From NCBI GenBank assembly GCA_046269235.1, contig JBJZOS010000001.1, positions 372,001-436,000 of the forward strand: 64,000 nt of DNA, written 5' to 3'. A model generated the notes under the pieces. That model was not told the DNA's origin and ran no database searches. It saw only the letters and a list, made by a program, of their open reading frames with translations. Of this stretch, positions 52,305 to 60,023 are shown one piece after another. The position numbers were made by a program, and so were the translations under genes. How positions within the stretch are numbered: position 1 is the stretch's first letter; each line of letters starts with the position of its first letter. Source of the DNA: Soonwooa sp032078105. GTDB lineage: Bacteria > Bacteroidota > Bacteroidia > Flavobacteriales > Weeksellaceae.

Positions 52305-52336
52305 TTATTATATTGCATACGAGATCTCCATCCTAG
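52294..52336 (-). promoter_or_regulatory. Antiterminator pairing in the tyrA leader
   Basis: On the minus strand CTAGGATGG (52336-52328) can pair with TCGTCCTAG (52302-52294) over nine positions, two of them G-U. The second arm is also the 5' half of the terminator, so the two structures exclude each other. The first arm begins 2 bases after the stop codon of the Tyr-rich leader frame. Confidence 0.65.
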
Positions 52337-52337
52337 T

Positions 52338-52379
52338 CTAGGTTGTTAATTCGTAATAATATGTTGCTTGGTTTAACAT
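52338..52379 (-). CDS. Tyrosine-rich leader peptide of tyrA
   Basis: A 13-codon frame, ATG to TAG, encodes MLNQATYYYELTT with three consecutive Tyr codons (TAT TAT TAC at 52361-52353). It lies between a TAnnTTTG box and the antiterminator/terminator region of the gene for tyrosine synthesis. Stalling on the Tyr codons when charged tRNA-Tyr is scarce would leave the antiterminator arm free; normal termination at the stop would cover it. The start codon lies about 5 bases after the -7 box, so the frame would be close to leaderless. No Shine-Dalgarno site is seen. Confidence 0.65.
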   Translation of the reverse strand: MLNQATYYYELTT

Positions 52380-52384
52380 TGTTG

Positions 52385-52392
52385 CAAAGCTA
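52385..52392 (-). promoter_or_regulatory. -7 box for the tyrA leader transcript
   Basis: On the minus strand TAGCTTTG matches TAnnTTTG, 5 bases before the leader ATG. A TTG at the expected -33 distance is not clear. Confidence 0.55.
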
Positions 52393-52410
52393 TGAAAAGA
52401 CTTTCAAATT

Positions 52411-52782
52411 TTAGTTTAATTTTTTAAAAGTTTTTATCACTACAGAATCTTTTGTCTTTTCGTAAGTCAATTCGTATTTCGGATTCTTTTCGGGCGATGT
52501 CATATAATATTCTGGGAAAGGTTGCTTTTGCGCTTGGCTTTTGTCAAAGTCAATGGCTCCTTTTGCGATAATGGAATCTTTCAGATATTTTGCATCGATA
52601 TTTTGCGAAGCAAGTTGAGCTTTCAACGCAGTTGGTATGGATACTTCTTTGGTCATACTTTCTCCAATTACCCTGTCGTTAGGAAAGTAAGAGCAGCTTG
52701 CACCTTTTTTATTTAGAATGAAAAAGACAATAATAAGTCCTGGAAGAAATCCAATAAGATAGAATTTAAGTTTTTTGAGCAT
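52411..52782 (-). CDS. Small membrane-anchored protein, DUF4258-like
   Basis: A 123-residue protein with one N-terminal membrane helix (FYLIGFLPGLIIVFFIL) and a soluble domain: CSYFPNDRVIGESMTKEVSI, then IDAKYLKDSIIAKGAIDFDK and a C-terminal strand YELTYEKTKDSVVIKTF. I place it with the DUF4258 family found beside alanine dehydrogenase genes in flavobacteria, which has no known function. It begins 9 bases after ald and probably shares its transcript. Confidence 0.7.
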   Translation of the reverse strand: MLKKLKFYLIGFLPGLIIVFFILNKKGASCSYFPNDRVIGESMTKEVSIPTALKAQLASQNIDAKYLKDSIIAKGAIDFDKSQAQKQPFPEYYMTSPEKNPKYELTYEKTKDSVVIKTFKKLN

Positions 52783-52791
52783 TATTTAATT

Positions 52792-53988
52792 TTAGAAAAT
52801 CAACAAGTTAATGTCGTGATATGGTAAATCGAATTTTTTACAAATCACCAATTTTGTATGGCGACCTTTGTACATGTAAAGGCTTTGTTTAACCTCTTTT
52901 TTGCTAAGCAGCATGTTCTCGTAACCGCCGTCTTCGTCGTAACCAAGGATATAACTTAAGAAGAAATTACTAATCGCTTTAGTTGTACTTCTTGGCATCC
53001 TTGCTGTTAAATTCGGAAGTCCGCAATGTACCACGTCATGTTTTATAATGAAAGGTTTTTCGAGACTTGTCAGTTCGGAAGTTTCGATGGCTTTTCCGTT
53101 GTCCACAGTGATGTCGATGATAACGCTACCTTTTTTCATTTTTAAAACCATATCTTCTGTCACAACGGGCGGAAGATTAAGTCTTGTAAGTGCGCCAATC
53201 ACAACATCTGCACGGCGAACAGCTTTTGTCAGCTCACGAGGATCAATAATGGAAGTCGGGACACGATGATCAACAATAGAATGCAAACGTCTAAGTTTAG
53301 ATAAAGAATTATCAAACACGCGAACATTAGCGCCTAATCCGATTGCAGCTTTAGTCGCAAATTCGCCAACGATACCAGCGCCGATAACCACGACTTCGGT
53401 TGGACGAACGCCTGTGATACCACCTAACATCAAACCGCTAGACAATGCTAAAAGTTCTGATGCGTATAAAATAGAAACGCTTCCTGCAATCTCACCAATA
53501 AGTCTAACAAGCGATAGTTGGTCATATTCATCAGTGATAAATTCGAAAGCGATGGCATTTATTTTTTTCTCAGATAATTTTACAAAATACTCTTTGTCTC
53601 GAAGATTGAGCTGCAATGCCGAAATGAGATAAGTATTCGGTTTTAGATAATCAATTTCCTCGGTAATAGGAGGGTTTATTTTAAGAATAATATCTTGTAC
53701 AAAAGCCTCTTGCGGATTATCAACGATGAGGGCACCAGCTTCTGCATACTGCAAATCTGTGTAATGCGCACCTTCGCCAGCACCTTTTTCGATGACAACT
53801 TTGTGTCCCGCTTGCACAAGAACTTGTACCGCATCAGGGATTAAACATAATCTCTTTTCGGAAAGGCTAATTTCTTTTGGGATGCCAATGCTATGCATTT
53901 TTCCTTTGCGTACAACCTCAAGCTTTTCCTCTTTTGGGATAAGTTCTTCCTCTTTAAAGGGCGTAAATATGGTAGAAGTGTGACTCAT
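52792..53988 (-). CDS. ald: Alanine dehydrogenase
   Basis: Interconverts L-alanine and pyruvate with NAD and ammonia. The 398 residues have the AlaDH/PNT N-terminal domain (SIGIPKEISLSEKRLCLIPD, VVIEKGAGEGAHYTDLQYAE) and the Rossmann domain with VVVIGAGIVGEFATKAAIGL, then VIDITVDNGKAIETSE and HCGLPNLTARMPRSTTKAI. It is somewhat longer than typical 370-residue enzymes because of an N-terminal extension of about 30 residues. Some relatives in this family are lysine- or saccharopine-type; alanine is favoured by similarity to flavobacterial annotations. Confidence 0.85.
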   Translation of the reverse strand: MSHTSTIFTPFKEEELIPKEEKLEVVRKGKMHSIGIPKEISLSEKRLCLIPDAVQVLVQAGHKVVIEKGAGEGAHYTDLQYAEAGALIVDNPQEAFVQDIILKINPPITEEIDYLKPNTYLISALQLNLRDKEYFVKLSEKKINAIAFEFITDEYDQLSLVRLIGEIAGSVSILYASELLALSSGLMLGGITGVRPTEVVVIGAGIVGEFATKAAIGLGANVRVFDNSLSKLRRLHSIVDHRVPTSIIDPRELTKAVRRADVVIGALTRLNLPPVVTEDMVLKMKKGSVIIDITVDNGKAIETSELTSLEKPFIIKHDVVHCGLPNLTARMPRSTTKAISNFFLSYILGYDEDGGYENMLLSKKEVKQSLYMYKGRHTKLVICKKFDLPYHDINLLIF

Positions 53989-54019
53989 GCAGTCTGCAGT
54001 TTTTATTAGATTAAAGATA

Positions 54020-54027
54020 CAAATATA
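54020..54027 (-). promoter_or_regulatory. -7 box for ald
   Basis: On the minus strand TATATTTG matches TAnnTTTG, 31 bases before the ald ATG. Confidence 0.45.
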
Positions 54028-54048
54028 ATCAACTTGCTTATTATATCA

Positions 54049-54456
54049 TTAATTGAAATTAATAATCCTTTCTTCGCCTGTGTTGGTAATTTGCATTTCG
54101 TGGAATTCTTCGGGTAGAAGCTCGCTTTCATAGATTTCTGGCCACTCGATAATGCAGAGATAAGCATTGTCAAGATATTCTTCGATGCCAAAATCATAAG
54201 CTTCTTCAATATTTTTTAAACGATAAAGATCAAAATGAAATATTTTTCCTTTCGGAGTATTGTATTCGTTTACAATAGAGTAGGTAGGCGAACTTACTTC
54301 GTCTTCACTTCCCAATGCGGAAACCAATTGTTGCGAAAAAGTTGTCTTACCAGCACCCAAATTTCCCTTTAATAAAAGGATTGGTCTGTCCAACTGAGAT
54401 TTTACATAGTCAACAACTTCTTGCCATTCTTCGATGCTTCGAATCTTGAATTCCAT
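54049..54456 (-). CDS. tsaE: tRNA threonylcarbamoyladenosine biosynthesis ATPase TsaE
   Basis: A 135-residue P-loop protein with LLLKGNLGAGKTTFSQQLV (Walker A, about residues 29-45), SPTYSIVNEY and HFDLYRLKNIEEAYDFGIEE, the TsaE signature. It works with TsaB, TsaC and TsaD to make the t6A modification at position 37 of ANN-decoding tRNAs, an essential function. It precedes ald by 60 bases on the minus strand, with an intervening promoter box, so the two need not be one unit. Confidence 0.94.
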   Translation of the reverse strand: MEFKIRSIEEWQEVVDYVKSQLDRPILLLKGNLGAGKTTFSQQLVSALGSEDEVSSPTYSIVNEYNTPKGKIFHFDLYRLKNIEEAYDFGIEEYLDNAYLCIIEWPEIYESELLPEEFHEMQITNTGEERIINFN

Positions 54457-54566
54457 CTTTTAAAAATTTTGGTAAAATTACGGATTTTGAAGTTGATTTT
54501 ATTTAAACAAAAAGTTTCCGATATTTTTTATTTTTTAAATCCTAAACCAATCACTAAATTTACATC

Positions 54567-56489
54567 GTGATTACTAAAGAAACTATAGATAAAATTTTCT
54601 CTGCAGCCCGCATTGAAGAAATCATCGGCGAATATGTACAACTAAAGCGCGCTGGCTCTAACCTAAAAGGTCTGAGTCCCTTTGTGGATGAGAAGTCACC
54701 AAGTTTTATTGTATCACCAAGTAAGCAGATTTTTAAAGATTTTTCTTCCGGAAAAGGTGGTGGTGTCATCACTTTTCTCAAAGAATTAGAAGGCTTTTCT
54801 TATCCCGAAGCTTTACGACATCTAGCCAAGAAATATGGTATTCCTGTGGAGGAAGATATTGTCGAAATGTCGCCGGAGCAAAAGCAACAACGTGACCAAA
54901 AGGATTTAATTTATAAAATACATGAGGTTGCTAATGACTTTTTTATCGAGCAACTTTGGGACGCAGAAGAAGGTCAACAGATTGGACTTTCGTACTTTAG
55001 AGAGCGAGAGCTTCGTCAAGATATCATTAAAAAATTTCAGCTTGGTTATTCGCCCGAGAAGAAAGATGCCTTTACAGAATATGCTTTAGCAAAAGGCTAT
55101 GACAAAGACATTCTCGAAAAATCTGGACTTTCAGTTTTCCCTGAAAATGCACCAAAAGGTGTTGACCGTTTTCGTGAGCGTGTGATGTTTCCGATACATA
55201 GTTTTTCGGGACGTGTTCTAGGTTTTGGCGGACGGATTCTTAATAATACCATCAAAACGGCGAAGTATCTCAACTCTCCAGAAACCGAAATTTATCATAA
55301 ATCCAATGTTCTTTACGGACTTTTCCAATCCAAGCAAGCGATTTCTAAACAGAATCTTTGTCTTTTGGTGGAAGGTTATATGGATGTTATTGCGCTTCAT
55401 CAAGCCGGGATTGAGCATGTTGTCGCAAGTAGTGGAACGGCGTTAACAGTCGAGCAAATTAAGTTGATTAAACGTCTTACAGAGAATGTGACGATTTTGT
55501 TTGACGGTGATGCAGCTGGGATTAAAGCGAGTTTCCGAAGTATTGATATGTTGCTGTCAGAAGGGATGAATATTCGCGTTCTGTTATTTCCTGATGGTGA
55601 TGATCCAGACAGTTTTTCGAGAAAGCATCCACAAGATTATGTCGAAGATTTTATTCAGAAACATGCGCAGGATTTTATCGATTTTAAAGCAGAAATTCTT
55701 TTTCAAAATACCGATAACGACCCAATTAAAAAAGCAGAAGCAATTCGTGAGATTGTAAAGTCTGTTGCTTTTGTGACCAATGGTCTTAAACAAGAGATTT
55801 ACCTTAAAGAAGTTGCCAATAAGTTTAAACTTAGTGAGCAGAATTTGTTTAATGAGTTACAACTCCAAAAAGATTACAAAAATAAAGAGCATCGTCCTCG
55901 ACCTCAAATTGCGCAACCTGAACAAAAGTTAGAAATTGTCCCTAATATTGATAGTAAAATCAGTCCGCTTTTTGTTTTGGAAGAAAAGCTGATTGAGCTG
56001 ATGATGAAGTTTGGGGATGTTGTTATCGAGCGAAAAGATGCGGAAGGTGAAACTTACAAAATATCGGTTATTGAAGAGATTATTCAACATTTAGAAGAAG
56101 ATGATTGTCAGTTGCAAACCGAAATCAACCAAAAAATTGTTGACGAAATAAAAGCTGGACTTCAAGAAGATGAGCTGCGATCGAGTTCATTTTTCTTTAA
56201 ACTAATGGACGAAGACATTTCTGGAAAAATGGCAGATAGCCTGATTAATCCTTACGAAACCAGCAATTGGGCGAAGTTTAATATTTATTTTAGTAGTGAA
56301 GAAGAAGTTGTTCCCAAAATGGTCAGTGACACCATTTTGCGTTACAAACGAGAATACGTCATGAAGATTATTGGGGATCTTAAAAAAGCGTTAGAAACTG
56401 AAGAAGAAAAAGAAGAAATTTATTTTAAAATCGTTAAACTTTCTCAACTTCGTAACCACTTAGACGCCATGTTGTATAGGATTTTGTGA
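54567..56489 (+). CDS. dnaG: DNA primase (DnaG) with degenerate zinc finger
   Basis: Makes RNA primers for lagging-strand synthesis. The 640 residues open with MITKETIDKIFSAARIEEII, then the region of the CHC2 zinc finger (GLSPFVDEKSPSFIVSPSKQ, IFKDFSSGKGGG; residues 36-66), in which the Cys/His ligands are replaced. The TOPRIM core is intact: FPIHSFSGRVLGFGGR, CLLVEGYMDVIALHQ, SSGTALT and ILFDGDAAGIKA. The C-terminal third is poorly conserved. Zinc-free finger remnants are known to me from other flavobacterial primases. The clpP gene follows closely. Confidence 0.95.
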   Translation: MITKETIDKIFSAARIEEIIGEYVQLKRAGSNLKGLSPFVDEKSPSFIVSPSKQIFKDFSSGKGGGVITFLKELEGFSYPEALRHLAKKYGIPVEEDIVEMSPEQKQQRDQKDLIYKIHEVANDFFIEQLWDAEEGQQIGLSYFRERELRQDIIKKFQLGYSPEKKDAFTEYALAKGYDKDILEKSGLSVFPENAPKGVDRFRERVMFPIHSFSGRVLGFGGRILNNTIKTAKYLNSPETEIYHKSNVLYGLFQSKQAISKQNLCLLVEGYMDVIALHQAGIEHVVASSGTALTVEQIKLIKRLTENVTILFDGDAAGIKASFRSIDMLLSEGMNIRVLLFPDGDDPDSFSRKHPQDYVEDFIQKHAQDFIDFKAEILFQNTDNDPIKKAEAIREIVKSVAFVTNGLKQEIYLKEVANKFKLSEQNLFNELQLQKDYKNKEHRPRPQIAQPEQKLEIVPNIDSKISPLFVLEEKLIELMMKFGDVVIERKDAEGETYKISVIEEIIQHLEEDDCQLQTEINQKIVDEIKAGLQEDELRSSSFFFKLMDEDISGKMADSLINPYETSNWAKFNIYFSSEEEVVPKMVSDTILRYKREYVMKIIGDLKKALETEEEKEEIYFKIVKLSQLRNHLDAMLYRIL

Positions 56490-56556
56490 CAGAATGGCGT
56501 ACTTTAGCAAAGGAACAGAAATTGCAAATACAAACTCGAAAAAAATACCAATTTAT

Positions 56557-57240
56557 ATGGACTTAAAAAAAGAATTTAGAGATTACGCGGTGAAGCATCA
56601 AGGTATCAATGGCCTTGCAACCGACCAATATATGGGAATGTTCAATCCAACTAATTTGACGCCGTACATTATGGAAGAGCGTCGTATGAATGTTGCACAG
56701 ATGGACGTTTTCTCAAGATTAATGATGGACAGGATCATCTTTTTAGGAACAGGGATTGACGACCAAGTTGCGAATATCGTGACGGCTCAGTTGTTATTCT
56801 TAGAAAGTTCTGATCCATCGAAGGATATTCAGATTTATATCAACTCGCCTGGTGGTAGTGTTTATGCAGGTTTAGGTATCTACGACACGATGCAGATTAT
56901 CAAGCCAGATGTTGCAACCATCTGTACAGGTATCGCCGCATCAATGGGCGCTGTGTTGTTAGTAGCAGGCGAAAAAGGAAAACGTTCGGCGCTTAAGCAT
57001 TCTCGTGTGATGATCCATCAACCGAGTGGCGGTGCACAAGGTGTCGCTTCGGATATGGAAATCAACCTTAGAGAAATGTTGAAGTTGAAGAAAGAACTTT
57101 ACGATATTATTTCTCAACATTCGGGACAAACTTACGATTGGGTAGAAAAAGCCTCTGACAGAGACTATTGGATGACCTCCGAAGAAGCTAAAGGCTATGG
57201 GATGGTCGATGAGGTTTTGCAAAGAAAACTTGAAAAATAA
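56557..57240 (+). CDS. clpP: ATP-dependent Clp protease proteolytic subunit (ClpP)
   Basis: A 227-residue serine protease subunit. Ser in CTGIAASMGAVLLVAG, His in SRVMIHQPSGGAQG and Asp in LYDIISQHSGQTYDWVEKAS region form the triad; IYINSPGGSVYAGLGIYDTM is the conserved handle region. Fourteen subunits form a chamber fed by ClpX or ClpA. The ATG at 56557 (MDLKKEFRDYAVKHQGING) matches the start I expect for Chryseobacterium ClpP; an in-frame ATG at 56494, just after dnaG, would add 21 residues. A terminator follows. Confidence 0.94.
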   Translation: MDLKKEFRDYAVKHQGINGLATDQYMGMFNPTNLTPYIMEERRMNVAQMDVFSRLMMDRIIFLGTGIDDQVANIVTAQLLFLESSDPSKDIQIYINSPGGSVYAGLGIYDTMQIIKPDVATICTGIAASMGAVLLVAGEKGKRSALKHSRVMIHQPSGGAQGVASDMEINLREMLKLKKELYDIISQHSGQTYDWVEKASDRDYWMTSEEAKGYGMVDEVLQRKLEK

Positions 57241-57245
57241 AATAA

Positions 57246-57274
57246 AAAAAACTCGGTGTGAACTGAGTTTTTTT
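57246..57274 (+). terminator. Terminator after clpP
   Basis: AAAAACTC / GAGTTTTT arms with a short imperfect inner part form a hairpin ending in a T-run. Confidence 0.75.
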
Positions 57275-57296
57275 ATTTTTTAACATTTAATTCATC

Positions 57297-57428
57297 TTGT
57301 TTGTTGAATTAATTTATATCTTTAGTCTAGAAATAATGGAAATGATACGTTTGGCAAGACATATTTTCGATATTACTAAACTTAATTTGATACATTTTGA
57401 GATGGCTGGGTAGCCGTCTCTTTTTTTT
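57297..57428 (+). ncRNA. Candidate small RNA or short transcript between clpP and the TIGR02757 gene
   Basis: A promoter-like pair, TTG at 57297-57299 and TATCTTTA at 57317-57324 (one mismatch to TAnnTTTG), is followed 75 bases later by a strong terminator: GAGATGGCT-GGGT-AGCCGTCTC at 57399-57420 with eight T residues. The clpP terminator lies upstream and the next gene is on the other strand, so this terminator has no obvious gene. The predicted RNA has about 100 bases. It contains a 25-codon frame (ATG at 57336, stop inside the terminator loop) that looks like no known peptide. Confidence 0.4.
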
Positions 57429-57467
57429 ATAGGTACTAACTAAAACAAAATGAGATGTCTTTCTATT

Positions 57468-57500
57468 GAAGTGGTTTCTAAAGAATCACTTCTTTTTTTA
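57468..57500 (+). terminator. Second plus-strand hairpin with T-run
   Basis: GAAGTG / CACTTC with further inner pairs (TTCT / AGAA) forms a hairpin with a T-run on the plus side, just before the end of the convergent TIGR02757 gene. It may be a back-up terminator for plus-strand transcription. Confidence 0.6.
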
Positions 57501-58262
57501 TTCAAACTCTTTACTAATGCCAAGTCCGAATAAAGCGTAATCATATACTGCAGGATCTTTAGCATTAAGTTGTCTCAAAACCAAGTCCAATTCTTCCAAA
57601 GTTTTCCAGTCGTTTTGTTTTCGTGTAACAATATTGAGTTTTCTCGAAATATTAGCCGTGTGCACATCCAACGGAATCGAAAGATAAGCTTGGTCAATAT
57701 TCTTCCAAATTCCAAAATCGACACCGCGATTATCTTCGCGTACCATCCAACGCAAAAACATCATAATCCTTTTAGATGCCGAGTTTTTGTAAGGCGAACT
57801 AATATGTTTGTGAGCACGATGTTCTTCTTTTAAAAATTCGTTTCTAAAACGTTCGATGCTGTGATAAAAGTTGGTTTCATTATTTTTTAAAAGAAATAAA
57901 TCTTCTAGACTTTCGTGTTCTCCATAAATTCTTTGGAACTGTTTCAGAAAATATTTAAAATCTTCCATATGAAAAGTACGATGCGCCGCTTTGTCAGGAA
58001 ATTGTTCTAAATCCGAATTTTTAAAATTTAAAACAAAATCATGAGGCGAGTTTCCCATAAGTTGCATCATCAGATCTGCATTTTTGATAATCGCTTTTCT
58101 GTTGCCCCAAGCAATACTTGCCGAAAGAAAACCAGCAATTTCTATATCTTGCTTGTTGTCAAAACGATGCGGAATTTGGATTGGATCATTCTCAATAAAT
58201 GATATATTATTATAAAAATCAGCTTTTTCGTTAAGAAGATCAATAATGTCCTGTTGAAGCAT
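57498..58262 (-). CDS. TIGR02757 family protein (DUF2400)
   Basis: A 254-residue protein matching the TIGR02757/DUF2400 family: DPIQIPHRFDNKQDIEIAGF, LSASIAWGNRKAIIKNAD, KRIMMFLRWMVREDNRGVDF, LSIPLDVHTANISRKLNIVT and DPAVYDYALFGLGIS. The end of the sequence (D-x-HTANI...LG, DP-x-x-YDYALFGLG) resembles helix-hairpin-helix DNA glycosylases, so a DNA-related role is conceivable, but no function is established. It stands alone on the minus strand. Confidence 0.88.
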   Translation of the reverse strand: MLQQDIIDLLNEKADFYNNISFIENDPIQIPHRFDNKQDIEIAGFLSASIAWGNRKAIIKNADLMMQLMGNSPHDFVLNFKNSDLEQFPDKAAHRTFHMEDFKYFLKQFQRIYGEHESLEDLFLLKNNETNFYHSIERFRNEFLKEEHRAHKHISSPYKNSASKRIMMFLRWMVREDNRGVDFGIWKNIDQAYLSIPLDVHTANISRKLNIVTRKQNDWKTLEELDLVLRQLNAKDPAVYDYALFGLGISKEFE

Positions 58263-58432
58263 TTTTTATTGTTATTAAATTTTTGATGTTTTTCTCAGCG
58301 ACTTCATATAATATGAAATAATGTTTGTAATAAGCCTTTCAGAGCTCAATATTCTGAATGGCTTAAAAGAAAATTTATGTTTAAAAAATCAATTTCTGAC
58401 CGTGCAAAATTACAATATTGAAAATTAAATTT

Positions 58433-58440
58433 TAACTTTG
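58433..58440 (+). promoter_or_regulatory. -7 box for pyrEF
   Basis: TAACTTTG matches TAnnTTTG, 19 bases before the ATG at 58460. Confidence 0.5.
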
Positions 58441-58459
58441 TAGAAAGTGAAAAGTAAAA

Positions 58460-59818
58460 ATGGAAAGTAAAAGAGAATTCTTTTTAGAATGCTACAAATT
58501 AGGCATTATCAAATTCGGAAGATTTACATTGAAAAGCGGCATCGAAAGCCCTTTTTATGTTGACCTACGTCCTTTGGCATCAGAACCAAAAATCTTAAAA
58601 AATCTTGCCAACTATCTTTTGGATATGTTGCCTTTAGATAATTTTGATGTGATTTGTGGTGTGCCTTACGCAGCGCTTCCGATGGCGACGGCGATGTCTT
58701 TAGAAAGTTACATTCCGTTGATTATCAAAAGAAAAGAAGCCAAAACTTACGGCACGAAAAAACTTCTTGAAGGGATTTATAAAAAAGGGGACAACTGTCT
58801 TTTGGTGGAAGATGTGATTACATCAGGAAAATCGCTTGTCGAAACTATCGAAGAAGTTGAAAACGAAGGTTTAAAAGTTGCCGATATTGTTGTTGTTTTG
58901 GACAGAGAACAAGGAGGAAAAGAGAAATTAGAAGCCAAAGGTTATAAAGTTCATACCTTGTTTACGATTTCGGAAGTGGTAAAGATTTTGAAAGAAGTTG
59001 AACATCTTACGGATGAAGAAGTGACCAGAATCCATGATTTTTTAAACGGAAACGAAGTTCAGTTTCAAGAAAAAAAGAAGATTTCTTTCGAAAACAAATT
59101 AGAAAAAGTACAACATCCGATGGCGAAACGCCTTTTGGAAATCGCTATCGAAAAGAATTCTAACTTGATCGCATCTGCTGATATTTTGTCAACTAAAGAG
59201 CTTTTAGACTTTGCAGATATGGTTGGTCCGCACATTGTTGCGCTTAAAACGCATATCGATATTTTGACAGATTTCGATGCAGATTCTACAATTTTACCAT
59301 TAAAAGATTTAGCCCAAAAACATAATTTCTTAATTATGGAAGATCGCAAATTTGCGGATATTGGTAACACGCAAGAATTGCAATTTTCTTACGGAATGTA
59401 CAAGATTTCGAACTGGGCAGATCTTGTAACGGCGCAAGTCATTGGCGGAAGTTCAAGTCTTGACGGTTTTCATAATGTTGGGGTTGTCGCGATTTTGGGG
59501 ATGTCTTCTAAAGGTACGTTGACCGATGGACATTATCGAGAAGAAGCGATGAAAATAATTGAAAACCAATCTAACGTGATGGCTTGTGTTGCACAAAACC
59601 AAATTCCAGACGATCTGATTTTGATGACGCCGGGTGTTAATCTTTCGGATTTGGGCGATAGCAAAGGTCAACAATATAACACGCCAGAAAATGTGATTAA
59701 TAAATATCATACAGATTTCATTATTGTTGGGCGTGGCATTTATAAAGCCGAAAATCCAGAACAAGAAGCCGTTAAATACAAAATGGCTGGTTGGGAAGCT
59801 TACAAAAACGCGTTGTAA
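58460..59818 (+). CDS. UMP synthase: orotate phosphoribosyltransferase fused to OMP decarboxylase
   Basis: One 452-residue protein carries out the last two steps of UMP synthesis. Residues 1-205 are PyrE-like: FTLKSGIESPFYVDLRPLAS, ICGVPYAALPMATAMS and the PRPP motif NCLLVEDVITSGKSLVE (112-128). Residues about 210-452 are a PyrF domain: HIVALKTHIDILTDFD (Lys263) and LIMEDRKFADIGNT (Asp294, Lys296, Asp299), then GVNLSDLGDSKGQQYNTPE and FIIVGRGIYKAENP. The order PyrE-PyrF and the PyrF motifs resemble eukaryotic UMP synthase rather than the short bacterial PyrF. It is a single gene followed by a terminator. Confidence 0.93.
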   Translation: MESKREFFLECYKLGIIKFGRFTLKSGIESPFYVDLRPLASEPKILKNLANYLLDMLPLDNFDVICGVPYAALPMATAMSLESYIPLIIKRKEAKTYGTKKLLEGIYKKGDNCLLVEDVITSGKSLVETIEEVENEGLKVADIVVVLDREQGGKEKLEAKGYKVHTLFTISEVVKILKEVEHLTDEEVTRIHDFLNGNEVQFQEKKKISFENKLEKVQHPMAKRLLEIAIEKNSNLIASADILSTKELLDFADMVGPHIVALKTHIDILTDFDADSTILPLKDLAQKHNFLIMEDRKFADIGNTQELQFSYGMYKISNWADLVTAQVIGGSSSLDGFHNVGVVAILGMSSKGTLTDGHYREEAMKIIENQSNVMACVAQNQIPDDLILMTPGVNLSDLGDSKGQQYNTPENVINKYHTDFIIVGRGIYKAENPEQEAVKYKMAGWEAYKNAL

Positions 59819-59839
59819 AATTATCTTTTTTAAAATATA

Positions 59840-59876
59840 AAAGCAGTTGTCAAGATTTTTGATAACTGTTTTTTTT
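59840..59876 (+). terminator. Terminator after the UMP synthase gene
   Basis: AAAGCAGTTGTCAA / TTGATAACTGTTTT pairs with two G-U or mismatched positions and is followed by a T-run. Confidence 0.75.
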
Positions 59877-60023
59877 GTTTTAAATATAGACTGTCTATTT
59901 TTTTTGCTAAGAGGAAACTTTAAAAACGGACTCGCTTTTGTTTTGGAATAGAAAAGCTAATTCTTATCTCATATCAATTGGGATATAGAATCATAATCTT
60001 AATATTGTAAAAAATATAACGAC

